From Actinoplanes palleronii (lineage in GTDB: Bacteria; Actinomycetota; Actinomycetes; Mycobacteriales; Micromonosporaceae), in the NCBI RefSeq assembly GCF_016862315.1, contig NZ_BOMS01000093.1, forward strand, positions 62,001 to 126,000: a stretch of 64,000 bases of DNA. Direction: 5' to 3'. Shown here in pieces: positions 57,925 through 64,000 of this stretch. A program made the position numbers and the translations under genes. The notes under the pieces are model-generated. The model saw nothing but the letters and a program-made list of their open reading frames with translations, had not been told where the DNA came from and did not search any database. How positions within the stretch are numbered: position 1 is the stretch's first letter; every line of letters starts with the position of its first letter.

Positions 57925-58758
57925 GATCAGGATGTCGCCGAACATGGTGCGGGCGCGCACCTCGGCCTGCTCGTCGGTCGCGGCCGGGCCGTCGGCGGCG
58001 GTCATCTCGTTGCGGACCTTGCCGAACTGGGTGTGCACGTCGAGGCGGGCCGCGGTGCCGCTGCGGATGCCGATGTCGATGCGGCCGGCCGCGGTGCGCA
58101 GCGTCGCCGAGCCGCGGACCAGCTCGCGGACGCTGATGTCGCCGTTGGCGGTGTTCGCGGTCATCGAGGCGTCGGCGTGCCCGGCCTCGATGTCGCCGTT
58201 GGCCGAGTTGATCCGCAGCTCGCTGCCGGCGTGGCCGACCCAGGTCTCGCCGTTGCCGTTCTTGAGCACGGCCGTGCCGGCGACCGAGCCCACCCGCAGC
58301 TTGCCGGACCCGGTGGTCAGATTGGCGTCGCCGGTGACGGTCTCCGCGGTGACCAGCCCGATCCCGGTCGTCGCGGTCAGGCCGGCGGCCTGCTCGACCT
58401 GCAGGTCACCGGCGCCGCTGCGCAGTTTGCCGACGCCCAGCACCCCGGTGCAGCGGATCGCGCCGGCGCCCAGCGTGGCGTCCAGGTCGGAGCCGGCCGG
58501 CACCTCGATGACCACGTCGACGACGCCGACCTTGCCGAACATGCCGAGGCCGGGATGGCGGGCGCCGCGCACGGTCAGGGTGCCGTTGACGAACTCGACG
58601 CGGGTCTGCTCGGTGGCCCGCACGTCCCGGTCGGTGCCGGCGTGACCCGGGCTGACCTGCACGACGGTGTCCAGCCGGTCGCTCGCGATCACCCGCAGGT
58701 CACCGGCGATGAGGTTGACCGCGACGGCGATCGGTCCGGGGGTGTCGAAGGAAGGCAT
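57913..58758 (-). CDS. DUF4097 (adhesin-like beta-helix) protein
   Basis: 281 residues of short beta-strand repeats with an alternating hydrophobic pattern and G-N-G/ANGD turns (GAGDLQVEQAAGL, TGSGKLRVGSVAG, GNGETWVGHAG, ANGDIEAGHAD, ANGDISVREL, GRIDIGI). This is typical of DUF4097/DUF4098 domains near drrAB exporters. There is no signal peptide, so it is presumably cytoplasmic despite the adhesin-like label. Function unknown; the operon context links it to the exporter. Confidence 0.85.
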   Translation of the reverse strand: MPSFDTPGPIAVAVNLIAGDLRVIASDRLDTVVQVSPGHAGTDRDVRATEQTRVEFVNGTLTVRGARHPGLGMFGKVGVVDVVIEVPAGSDLDATLGAGAIRCTGVLGVGKLRSGAGDLQVEQAAGLTATTGIGLVTAETVTGDANLTTGSGKLRVGSVAGTAVLKNGNGETWVGHAGSELRINSANGDIEAGHADASMTANTANGDISVRELVRGSATLRTAAGRIDIGIRSGTAARLDVHTQFGKVRNEMTAADGPAATDEQAEVRARTMFGDILIRRS

Positions 58759-58799
58759 GGTGCTCTCCGCTCTGCTCGGGGTCAGCTTTGTTCGGGGAG

Positions 58800-59327
58800 T
58801 CAGCGGACCCAGCCGGTGTAGCGCTGCGCGCCACCGGACGGGGTCACGGTCGGTGCGGCGGGACGGGCGGTCTCACCGTCGGCCGCGGCGGCCGCGGCCC
58901 GGATCAGCCAGGTGTTGATCGAGACACCGGCACGGGCGGCGGACTGCTCGACCCGGCTCTTCAGGTGCTCCGGGAGGCGCAGACTGATCCGCACGGTCGC
59001 CTCGTCCTCCCCCGGCGCCGGCGTGGCCGCCGGGGACGGGTCGGGCGGCGGCGGGACGGCCGCGTGATCGGTCCACAGGTCGGCGGGGGCCGGCGTCACC
59101 ACGAAGCTGGGCTCGCGGTTGCGCAGCCGCAGGTCGACCGAGCCGGGCGCGAGATCACGGGTGATCTCGGCGGCCGCCTCGGACAGGGCGTCCAGCAGGG
59201 CGAGCCGGGTCGCGGACTCGAGCGGCGCGGTGAGCCGCTCGGCCAGCTCCCGGGCATCCTCGCCGCCGGCCGCGGCCGCGAGCGCGAGCTCGTGACGCAG
59301 GGCGTCGATGTAGGGGCGCAGTTCCAT
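58800..59327 (-). CDS. Ribbon-helix-helix (HicB/Arc-type) regulator
   Basis: 175 residues. The N-terminal half is helical. The C-terminal part carries an RHH motif at about 110-150: ATVRISLRLPEHLKSRVEQSAARAGVSINTWLIRAAAAAA, where the strand VRISLRLP contacts DNA. No HicA toxin gene is adjacent, so it is probably a stand-alone regulator of the DUF4097-drrAB operon it heads. Direct and inverted repeats at 59332-59380 begin 5 bp upstream of its ATG (59327). Confidence 0.8.
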   Translation of the reverse strand: MELRPYIDALRHELALAAAAGGEDARELAERLTAPLESATRLALLDALSEAAAEITRDLAPGSVDLRLRNREPSFVVTPAPADLWTDHAAVPPPPDPSPAATPAPGEDEATVRISLRLPEHLKSRVEQSAARAGVSINTWLIRAAAAAADGETARPAAPTVTPSGGAQRYTGWVR

Positions 59328-59331
59328 GACG

Positions 59332-59380
59332 CCACTATGGCATCACCGTGATGCCACGCGCAACCACTATGGCATCACCG
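59332..59380. promoter_or_regulatory. RHH operator array
   Basis: CCACTATGGCATCACCG occurs identically at 59332-59348 and 59364-59380. Between them is the inverted copy GTGATGCCAC, forming with the first the 17-bp palindrome GGCATCAC-C-GTGATGCC (59339-59355). Three half-sites (two direct, one inverted) upstream of an RHH gene are the expected layout for autoregulation. Confidence 0.7.
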
Positions 59381-59461
59381 CGGCGCCCCGAGTCGAGATC
59401 GGGGCCGGAGTGGTGGCTTCCCCTGATGTCCTGAGTGGACCTTCACGGGCACGCTCGCCGG

Positions 59462-60652
59462 ATGAACAAGCGAAGAAGGTCGATGCGCGCTGCGATCGCG
59501 CTGGTGCTGGGCCTGGTGACCACGATCGGCGTCGCGGGCCGGGCTCAGGGCGCCGCGCCGCAGCTCCCCGCGCTGGACCCCGCCCTGCTGGGACGGGCCG
59601 TCGCCGGGCTGCCGAACCCGGTGGTGACCGGCGCGCAGCTCACCGTCAGCGGCTCGGCCGGGCAGTGGTCCGGCCGGGCGGGCGTCGCGGACGTCACCAC
59701 CGGCGCGCCGATGCCGGCCGGCGGGCGGTTCCGGATCGCCAGCGTGACCAAGGCGTTCACCGCCGTGATCGCCCTGCAGCTCGTCGCCGAGCACCGCCTC
59801 GACCTGCGGCAGAGCGTGCAGCACTACCTGCCCGGGGTTCTGCCCGGCTCCTATCCGCCGATCACTGTCGGTCAGCTGCTCGACCACACCAGCGGGCTGC
59901 CGTTCTCGCTGGTCGACGCTCAGAACGCGGATCCGGCGTGGGTGGTGGCGCACCGGTTCGACTACTGGACGCCCGCGCAGGTGGTCGCCTCGGCCGTCGC
60001 GCAGCCCCTGGCGTTCGCACCCGGGACCGAGCAGCGCTACAACGGCGTGAACTACTTCCTCACCGGCTTGATCATCGAGAAGGTCGGCGGACATTCGTAC
60101 GCTGAGGAATTGGATCGTCGGATTGTGAAGCCGCTGGGTTTGCGCGCGACGAGCCTGCCGGCGCCCGGGGAGACCCGCATCCCGGGACCACACGCGCACG
60201 GGTACGTGACGGTGGGCGGCGCGCTGGTGGACGTCACGGAGCAGAGCGCGTGGGGGTGGGCGGAGAGCGGGATCATCTCCAGCACCGCCGACCTGACCCG
60301 GTTCCTGTCGGCGCTGCTGGGCGGCAGGCTGCTGCCCCGGGCGCAGCTCGCGCCGATGCTGACCTTGCCGGACGTGCCCTACCCCGGTGGCGGCACCTGC
60401 CGGCTCGGGCCGCATCCCGGGCAGGCCTGTTTCAGCGCGGGGCTGCAGGCCACGACGTTCCCGGACGGGGTCACGGTGTGGGGCAAGAGCGGCGCGGTGC
60501 CCGGCTACACGACCGGGGTGTTCGCCACGGCGGACCTGGCACGGGTGATGGCGTCGAGCCTGAACCCGACCGGCAACCGGGACGGCAGCGAGGCCCGGTA
60601 CGTCCAGAACATCGCCGCGGCCGCCTTCGACCCGTCACTGTTCGCTGATTGA
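59462..60652 (+). CDS. Secreted serine hydrolase, class-C beta-lactamase/DD-peptidase family
   Basis: 396 residues with an N-terminal signal peptide (AAIALVLGLVTTIGVAGRAQGA). The S-x-x-K motif is ASVTKAFT, the Y-x-N-type motif is RYNGVNY (Y-N-G where Y-S-N is usual), and the third motif is KSG in WGKSGAVPGY instead of HTG. Such proteins include D-Ala-D-Ala carboxypeptidases and esterases; none can be chosen. The start is ATG 59462 (or 59483). Confidence 0.87.
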   Translation: MNKRRRSMRAAIALVLGLVTTIGVAGRAQGAAPQLPALDPALLGRAVAGLPNPVVTGAQLTVSGSAGQWSGRAGVADVTTGAPMPAGGRFRIASVTKAFTAVIALQLVAEHRLDLRQSVQHYLPGVLPGSYPPITVGQLLDHTSGLPFSLVDAQNADPAWVVAHRFDYWTPAQVVASAVAQPLAFAPGTEQRYNGVNYFLTGLIIEKVGGHSYAEELDRRIVKPLGLRATSLPAPGETRIPGPHAHGYVTVGGALVDVTEQSAWGWAESGIISSTADLTRFLSALLGGRLLPRAQLAPMLTLPDVPYPGGGTCRLGPHPGQACFSAGLQATTFPDGVTVWGKSGAVPGYTTGVFATADLARVMASSLNPTGNRDGSEARYVQNIAAAAFDPSLFAD

Positions 60653-60657
60653 TCCGG

Positions 60658-60698
60658 GTGCCGCCACGATCCGTTACCCGTGGGTGAACGGGCGGCAC
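60658..60698 (+). terminator. Nested hairpin after the serine hydrolase gene
   Basis: Outer arms GTGCCGCC (60658-60665) and GGCGGCAC (60691-60698); within, GTTACCC and GGGTGAAC can form an inner stem. It begins 5 bp after the stop and ends 22 bp before the next start. Plausible terminator. Confidence 0.45.
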
Positions 60699-60720
60699 GC
60701 CGCCCACGGAGGGAGAACCG

Positions 60721-61413
60721 GTGCGCGAAGGCAGACATCTGTGGGCGATCGGCGGCGCGGTCGTGATGTCCCTGGCCGGCTGCGCGCCGGCCGTACCCAC
60801 CGCCGGTCAGCCGCAGCGCACGACGACCGGGCCGGCTCGCACCGCGCCGGCGACCGGGCCGGCCGGCAGCGCCGACTGCACCCGGGCCACCAGGGTCGCG
60901 ATCGTGGAGAAGCCCTCCGGCTACGCGTTCAGTCCCACCGGGCTCACCATCCAGCGCGGAGCGTTCCTCGCCGTCACCAACAAGACCGATACGGCGCGTC
61001 CGCTGCGGACCGCACCGGACGCCGGGATGGTCACCAGCGTCATCGGCCTCGAGGAACGCCAGGTCATCCAGTTCCCCGAGGCCGGGACGTTCACGGTACG
61101 GACCGGGGGCGCCCAGCTGCGCCTGACCGTCGCCGGGGAGAGCGGCTGCGGCGCCCCCGAGCCGTCGCTGACCATCACCGACGCCGGCGCGTTCCGACCG
61201 GCGACGGCCACCGTCACGGCCACCGAGAACTTCGCCGTGGTCAACCGGTCCGGCGCCGCGCAGACCCTGGTCTGCACGCCCGGCAGCGCCAAGGACCACA
61301 CCCGGCTCGACGCCGGCGAGACCCAGATCCTCGCCCTCGACGAGCCGGGCCGCTACCGCTGCGTCAGCGCCCAGCACCCCACCGCGAAAGTCACGATCAC
61401 CGTGACCGACTGA
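60721..61413 (+). CDS. Lipoprotein with two tandem cupredoxin-like domains
   Basis: 230 residues. The signal peptide ends in the lipobox SLAGC (Cys at about 21), followed by a Thr/Pro/Ala linker. Two similar beta-sandwich modules follow: about 58-140 (YAFSPTGLTIQRGAFLAVTNKTDT ... FPEAGTFTV) and about 148-230 (AFRPATATVTATENFAVVNRSGAAQTL ... LDEPGRYRCVS). The pattern is that of cupredoxins, but complete copper ligands are not evident in either module, so metal binding is doubtful. GTG 60721 has GGAGGGAG (60707-60714). The 3' end overlaps the GH1 gene by 17 bp. Confidence 0.7.
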   Translation: MREGRHLWAIGGAVVMSLAGCAPAVPTAGQPQRTTTGPARTAPATGPAGSADCTRATRVAIVEKPSGYAFSPTGLTIQRGAFLAVTNKTDTARPLRTAPDAGMVTSVIGLEERQVIQFPEAGTFTVRTGGAQLRLTVAGESGCGAPEPSLTITDAGAFRPATATVTATENFAVVNRSGAAQTLVCTPGSAKDHTRLDAGETQILALDEPGRYRCVSAQHPTAKVTITVTD

Positions 61414-62773
61414 CCAGCTGCTTGCGCAGCCAGTGGAAGCTCTCCCGCGGGGTGCGGTCCCCGGTCGGGTAGTCGACGTGCACCAGGCCGAAGCGCGGCG
61501 CGTACCCGCGCGCCCACTCGAAGTTGTCGATCAGCGACCAGTAGAAGTAGCCGCGCAGGTCGACGGGGGCGTCCGCGGCGGCCCGGGCGGCGGCGGCCAG
61601 GTGCTCGGCGATGAACCGGATCCGGTCCGGGTCCGGTCCCTGGTCGTCGGTCAGCTGGGCGATGCCGTTCTCGGTCACGTAGACCGGCGGCAGATCGGGG
61701 TAGCGGCTCGCCAGCCCGGTCAGCGTGTCGTAGAGCCCGTGCGGCTCGATCGGCCAGCCCAGGGCGGTGACCGGGACCCCGGCGCGCGGCACCGAGCGCA
61801 CACCGATGTCGCAGGCGCTGCGCAGGGCCGCGTCGGGCTGGTCGTACGGCGCGTCGGCGGCGTGGATCCGGTAGTAGTAGTTGACGCCGAGGAAGTCCAG
61901 CGGGGCGCCGATCACCTGCAGATCCCCGTCCTGCCGGAACGACAGGTCGCTGACGCCGGCGTAGAGCCGCTCGAAACCCTCCGGGTACGCGCCGCCGAGC
62001 ACCGGGTCGGTGAACTGCCGGTTGAGCAGCAGATCCATCCGGTCCGCGGCCGCCCGGTCCACCGGCGCGTCACTGACCGGTACGGCCGGCGACAGGTTGA
62101 GCGTGATGCCGACCCGGGCGCCGGGGCACGCGGCCCGCAGCGCCGTGACCGCCCGGCCGTGCCCGAGCAGCAGGTGGTGCGCGGCCGCGAGCGCACCGTG
62201 TCCCTCGATGGCGCCCGGCGCGTGCCGGCCCTCGGCGTATCCCACGATCGACGAGCAGTACGGCTCGTTGAGGGTGATCCAGTCCTGGACCCGGTCACCG
62301 AGGCGGCCGGCGACCACGGCGGCGTAGTCGGCGAAGTGGTCGGCGGTGTCGCGCGCCCGCCAGCCACCGGCGTCCTCGAGCGCTTGCGGCAGGTCCCAGT
62401 GGTAGAGGGTGACGAACGGCCGGATGCCCCGCTCGCACAGCCCGTCGACGAGCCGGTCGTAGTAGTCGAGCCCGGCCCGGTTCACCGCGCCGGCGCCGGT
62501 CGGCAGCACGCGGGGCCAGGCGATCGAGAACCGGTACGCGTCCACGCCCAGGTCGTCGAGCAGCTGCACGTCGTCGCGCCAGCGGTGGTAGCTGTCGCAG
62601 GCCACCGCGCCGGAGGCGCCCCCGGCGACGGCGCCCGGGCGGCGGCAGAACGTGTCCCAGATCGACGGGCCGCGACCGTCCTCGGCCGCCGCTCCCTCGA
62701 TCTGGTACGCCGCCGTGGCGGTCCCCCAGACGAATCCGGCCGGCATCTGCGGCAACTCCTGCGGCGTGGTCAT
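61397..62773 (-). CDS. GH1 beta-glucosidase
   Basis: Hydrolyses beta-glucosides such as cellobiose in the cytoplasm. 458 residues. The N-terminal GH1 signature is FVWGTATAAYQIEGAAAEDGRGPSIWD, the acid/base glutamate is in TLNEPY, the nucleophile glutamate in VTENGIA, and ligands are in YFYWSLIDNFEW. Coupled to the sugar ABC permease gene (4-bp overlap), so it cleaves the imported oligosaccharide, as in CebEFG-BglC systems. Confidence 0.94.
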   Translation of the reverse strand: MTTPQELPQMPAGFVWGTATAAYQIEGAAAEDGRGPSIWDTFCRRPGAVAGGASGAVACDSYHRWRDDVQLLDDLGVDAYRFSIAWPRVLPTGAGAVNRAGLDYYDRLVDGLCERGIRPFVTLYHWDLPQALEDAGGWRARDTADHFADYAAVVAGRLGDRVQDWITLNEPYCSSIVGYAEGRHAPGAIEGHGALAAAHHLLLGHGRAVTALRAACPGARVGITLNLSPAVPVSDAPVDRAAADRMDLLLNRQFTDPVLGGAYPEGFERLYAGVSDLSFRQDGDLQVIGAPLDFLGVNYYYRIHAADAPYDQPDAALRSACDIGVRSVPRAGVPVTALGWPIEPHGLYDTLTGLASRYPDLPPVYVTENGIAQLTDDQGPDPDRIRFIAEHLAAAARAAADAPVDLRGYFYWSLIDNFEWARGYAPRFGLVHVDYPTGDRTPRESFHWLRKQLVSRSR

Positions 62774-63672
62774 CCTTTGATGGCTCCTTGCATGATGCCG
62801 CCGACGATCTGCCGGCCGAGGACCATGAAGATCACCAGGATCGGCAGGGTGGCGAGCAGTGTTCCGGTCAGGGTGAGCGTGTAGTCGGTGGTGTAGCCGC
62901 TGGCCAGCGAGGAGAGCGCGACCTGGACCGTGGCGTTGTTCTGCAGCACGACCAGCGGCCAGAAGAAGTCGTTCCAGGCCTGCATGAAGGTGAACAGGCC
63001 GAGGACCGCCGCGGCGGGCCGGGCGGCCGGCAGCACCACGTGCCAGTAGAGGCCGAACGTGCCGCAGCCGTCCATCCGGCCGGCCTCCAGCAGCTCGTCG
63101 GGCACCGCGCGGCCCAGATACTGGGTCATGAAGAAGACGCCGAACGCGGTGACCAGCCCTGGCACGATCACGGCGGCCAGCCGGTCGGTCCAGCCGATCT
63201 TCGACATCAGCAGGTAGAGCGGGATGATGCCGAGCTGCTGCGGCACCATCGACGTGGCGATGGCCAGCACCAGCAGCGGTTTACGGCCGCGGAAGCGCAG
63301 CTTGGCGAAGGCGAACCCGGCCAGGGTGGAGAAGAACACCACCGAGATCGTGATCGACCCGCTGACGATCAGCGAGTTCATCAGGGCCCTGGCGAAGTCG
63401 GTGGAGTCGAAGACCCGGGCGATGTTGTCGAACAGGTGACCGCCGGGGATCAGGACCGGTGGCACCTGGGCGACGGCCTCGCTGGTCTGCGACGACACGA
63501 CGAACGACCAGTAGAGCGGGAAGACCGAGCCGGCCACGACGGCGAGCAGCGCGGCGTAGGTCCAGACCGAGCCACGGCGCGGGTAGCCGAAACCGCGGCG
63601 GCGGCGGCGGGCCGGTCGCGGCGGGCCCGGCGCCGGGGCGCGGGTGGACGGCGGGTGGGCAAGAGCGGTCAC
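62770..63672 (-). CDS. Carbohydrate ABC transporter permease (MalG/CebG-like)
   Basis: 300 residues with six helices after an Arg/Pro-rich N-terminal tail. The EAA motif is DELLEAGRMDGCGTFGLYWHVVLPAARPA, typical of CUT1-family inner-membrane subunits. It pairs with the partially visible permease to its right and feeds the GH1 enzyme. GTG 63672. Confidence 0.92.
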   Translation of the reverse strand: MTALAHPPSTRAPAPGPPRPARRRRRGFGYPRRGSVWTYAALLAVVAGSVFPLYWSFVVSSQTSEAVAQVPPVLIPGGHLFDNIARVFDSTDFARALMNSLIVSGSITISVVFFSTLAGFAFAKLRFRGRKPLLVLAIATSMVPQQLGIIPLYLLMSKIGWTDRLAAVIVPGLVTAFGVFFMTQYLGRAVPDELLEAGRMDGCGTFGLYWHVVLPAARPAAAVLGLFTFMQAWNDFFWPLVVLQNNATVQVALSSLASGYTTDYTLTLTGTLLATLPILVIFMVLGRQIVGGIMQGAIKG

Positions 63673-63678
63673 GGCGGC

Positions 63679-64000
63679 TCACTCCTCGTCGGCGATGCGC
63701 CGGGTCAGCAGGAAGTTGGCGATCGCGAAGACCGCGATGATCAGGCACAGGGTCCAGGCGATCGCGGAGGCGTAGCCGAACCGGAACTCGCGGAACCCCT
63801 GCTCGTACAGGAAAAGGGCGGCGGTCTGGAACTGCCGGTCGGATCCGCCGGTGGGGGTCGAGGTGCCCGCGAACAGCAGCGGCTCCGCCATGATCTGCAG
63901 GCCGCCGATCGTCGAGATCACCGTGGTGAAGATGATCGTCGGACGCAGCTGAGGGACGGTGATCCGCCAGAACTGCTGCCCCGACGACGCGCCGTCGAGC
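63679..64000 (-). CDS. Carbohydrate ABC transporter permease (MalF/CebF-like), 5' end outside window
   Basis: Only the C-terminal 106 codons are visible. They begin in the EAA region (LDGASSGQQFWRITVPQLRPTIIF) and end with helices containing YASAIAWTLCLIIAVFAIANFLL and RRIADEE. It lies 6 bp upstream of the MalG-like gene. The remaining operon (substrate-binding protein, regulator) should lie to the right of the window. Confidence 0.9.
   Translation of the reverse strand, partial: LDGASSGQQFWRITVPQLRPTIIFTTVISTIGGLQIMAEPLLFAGTSTPTGGSDRQFQTAALFLYEQGFREFRFGYASAIAWTLCLIIAVFAIANFLLTRRIADEE

Noticed and set aside
58800..59327. HicAB toxin-antitoxin pair.
   Set aside because: Only the RHH protein is present; no adjacent HicA-like toxin, and the operon continues into DUF4097 and an exporter.

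Overview
The window is very GC-rich DNA (about 70% by eye) with frequent GTG starts, ATGA/GTGA stop-start overlaps, several apparently leaderless genes and actinobacterial gene families (DUF1996, DUF4097, DrrAB-type exporters, two-domain regulators). It most likely comes from a filamentous actinobacterium, with Micromonosporaceae/Actinoplanes style as my best guess. I see no rRNA, tRNA, CRISPR array, phage gene or transposase.

Layout. (1) 1-13868: a catabolic cluster with a GntR/FCD regulator, a copper amine oxidase, a complete Dpp/Opp-type ABC importer, and co-transcribed hydrolases (alpha/beta hydrolase, amidohydrolase-2, cytidine-deaminase-like, creatininase, cyclase, gamma-glutamyltransferase) plus a TSUP permease. 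The amine oxidase and importer promoters share the palindrome ATTGGATCCAA, the probable GntR operator. (2) 13869-14510: a decayed marR/SDR divergent pair. (3) 14511-26512: signalling and miscellaneous genes: an EAL protein with an ECF sigma factor, an MBL lactonase, a DUF1996 protein with a duplicated insert, a PAS-EAL protein, a MarR/membrane-protein pair, an ArsR-SRPBCC fusion, an FAD oxidoreductase and a pyridoxal kinase. (4) 26513-30790: a TPR-like gene, about 880 bp of repeat-filled noncoding DNA, a MarR/NAD-epimerase divergent pair and a stress-type protein. (5) 30791-34344: two coupled secreted GH43-ricin glycosidases behind a LacI-type operator, then a PPOX flavoprotein.

(6) 34357-43815: an ion-transport region with an APC permease, DUF389, an ABC-2 exporter pair, NhaA, a CBS protein, an ArsB/NhaD permease and a broken Ca/Na antiporter. 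The ABC exporter, NhaA and ArsB/NhaD genes each begin with the same 24-nt element, placed exactly 7 nt after a TAnnnT -10 box. This looks like an mRNA 5'-end regulatory element (cis-acting RNA, or an operator at +1) shared by three transporters, and it is the strongest candidate for something undescribed. (7) 43933-50835: an arsenic region with an unusual AroA (EPSP synthase) paralogue, MFS, ArsO-like flavoprotein, ArsN1-like acetyltransferase, ArsR, ArsR-ArsC fusion, aquaporin and a second ArsC.

(8) 50914-55791: a NarL-type two-component system coupled to a FtsX-type ABC transporter. (9) 56066-59327: a ribbon-helix-helix regulator, DUF4097 and a DrrAB exporter, with direct-repeat operators. 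(10) 59462-64000: a secreted serine hydrolase, a two-domain lipoprotein, and the end of a beta-glucoside operon (GH1 plus sugar ABC permeases) running off the right edge.

The oligomer CGTAC followed within 0-3 nt by AAAA recurs ten times, mostly on one strand, including inside genes. No annotated feature explains it.
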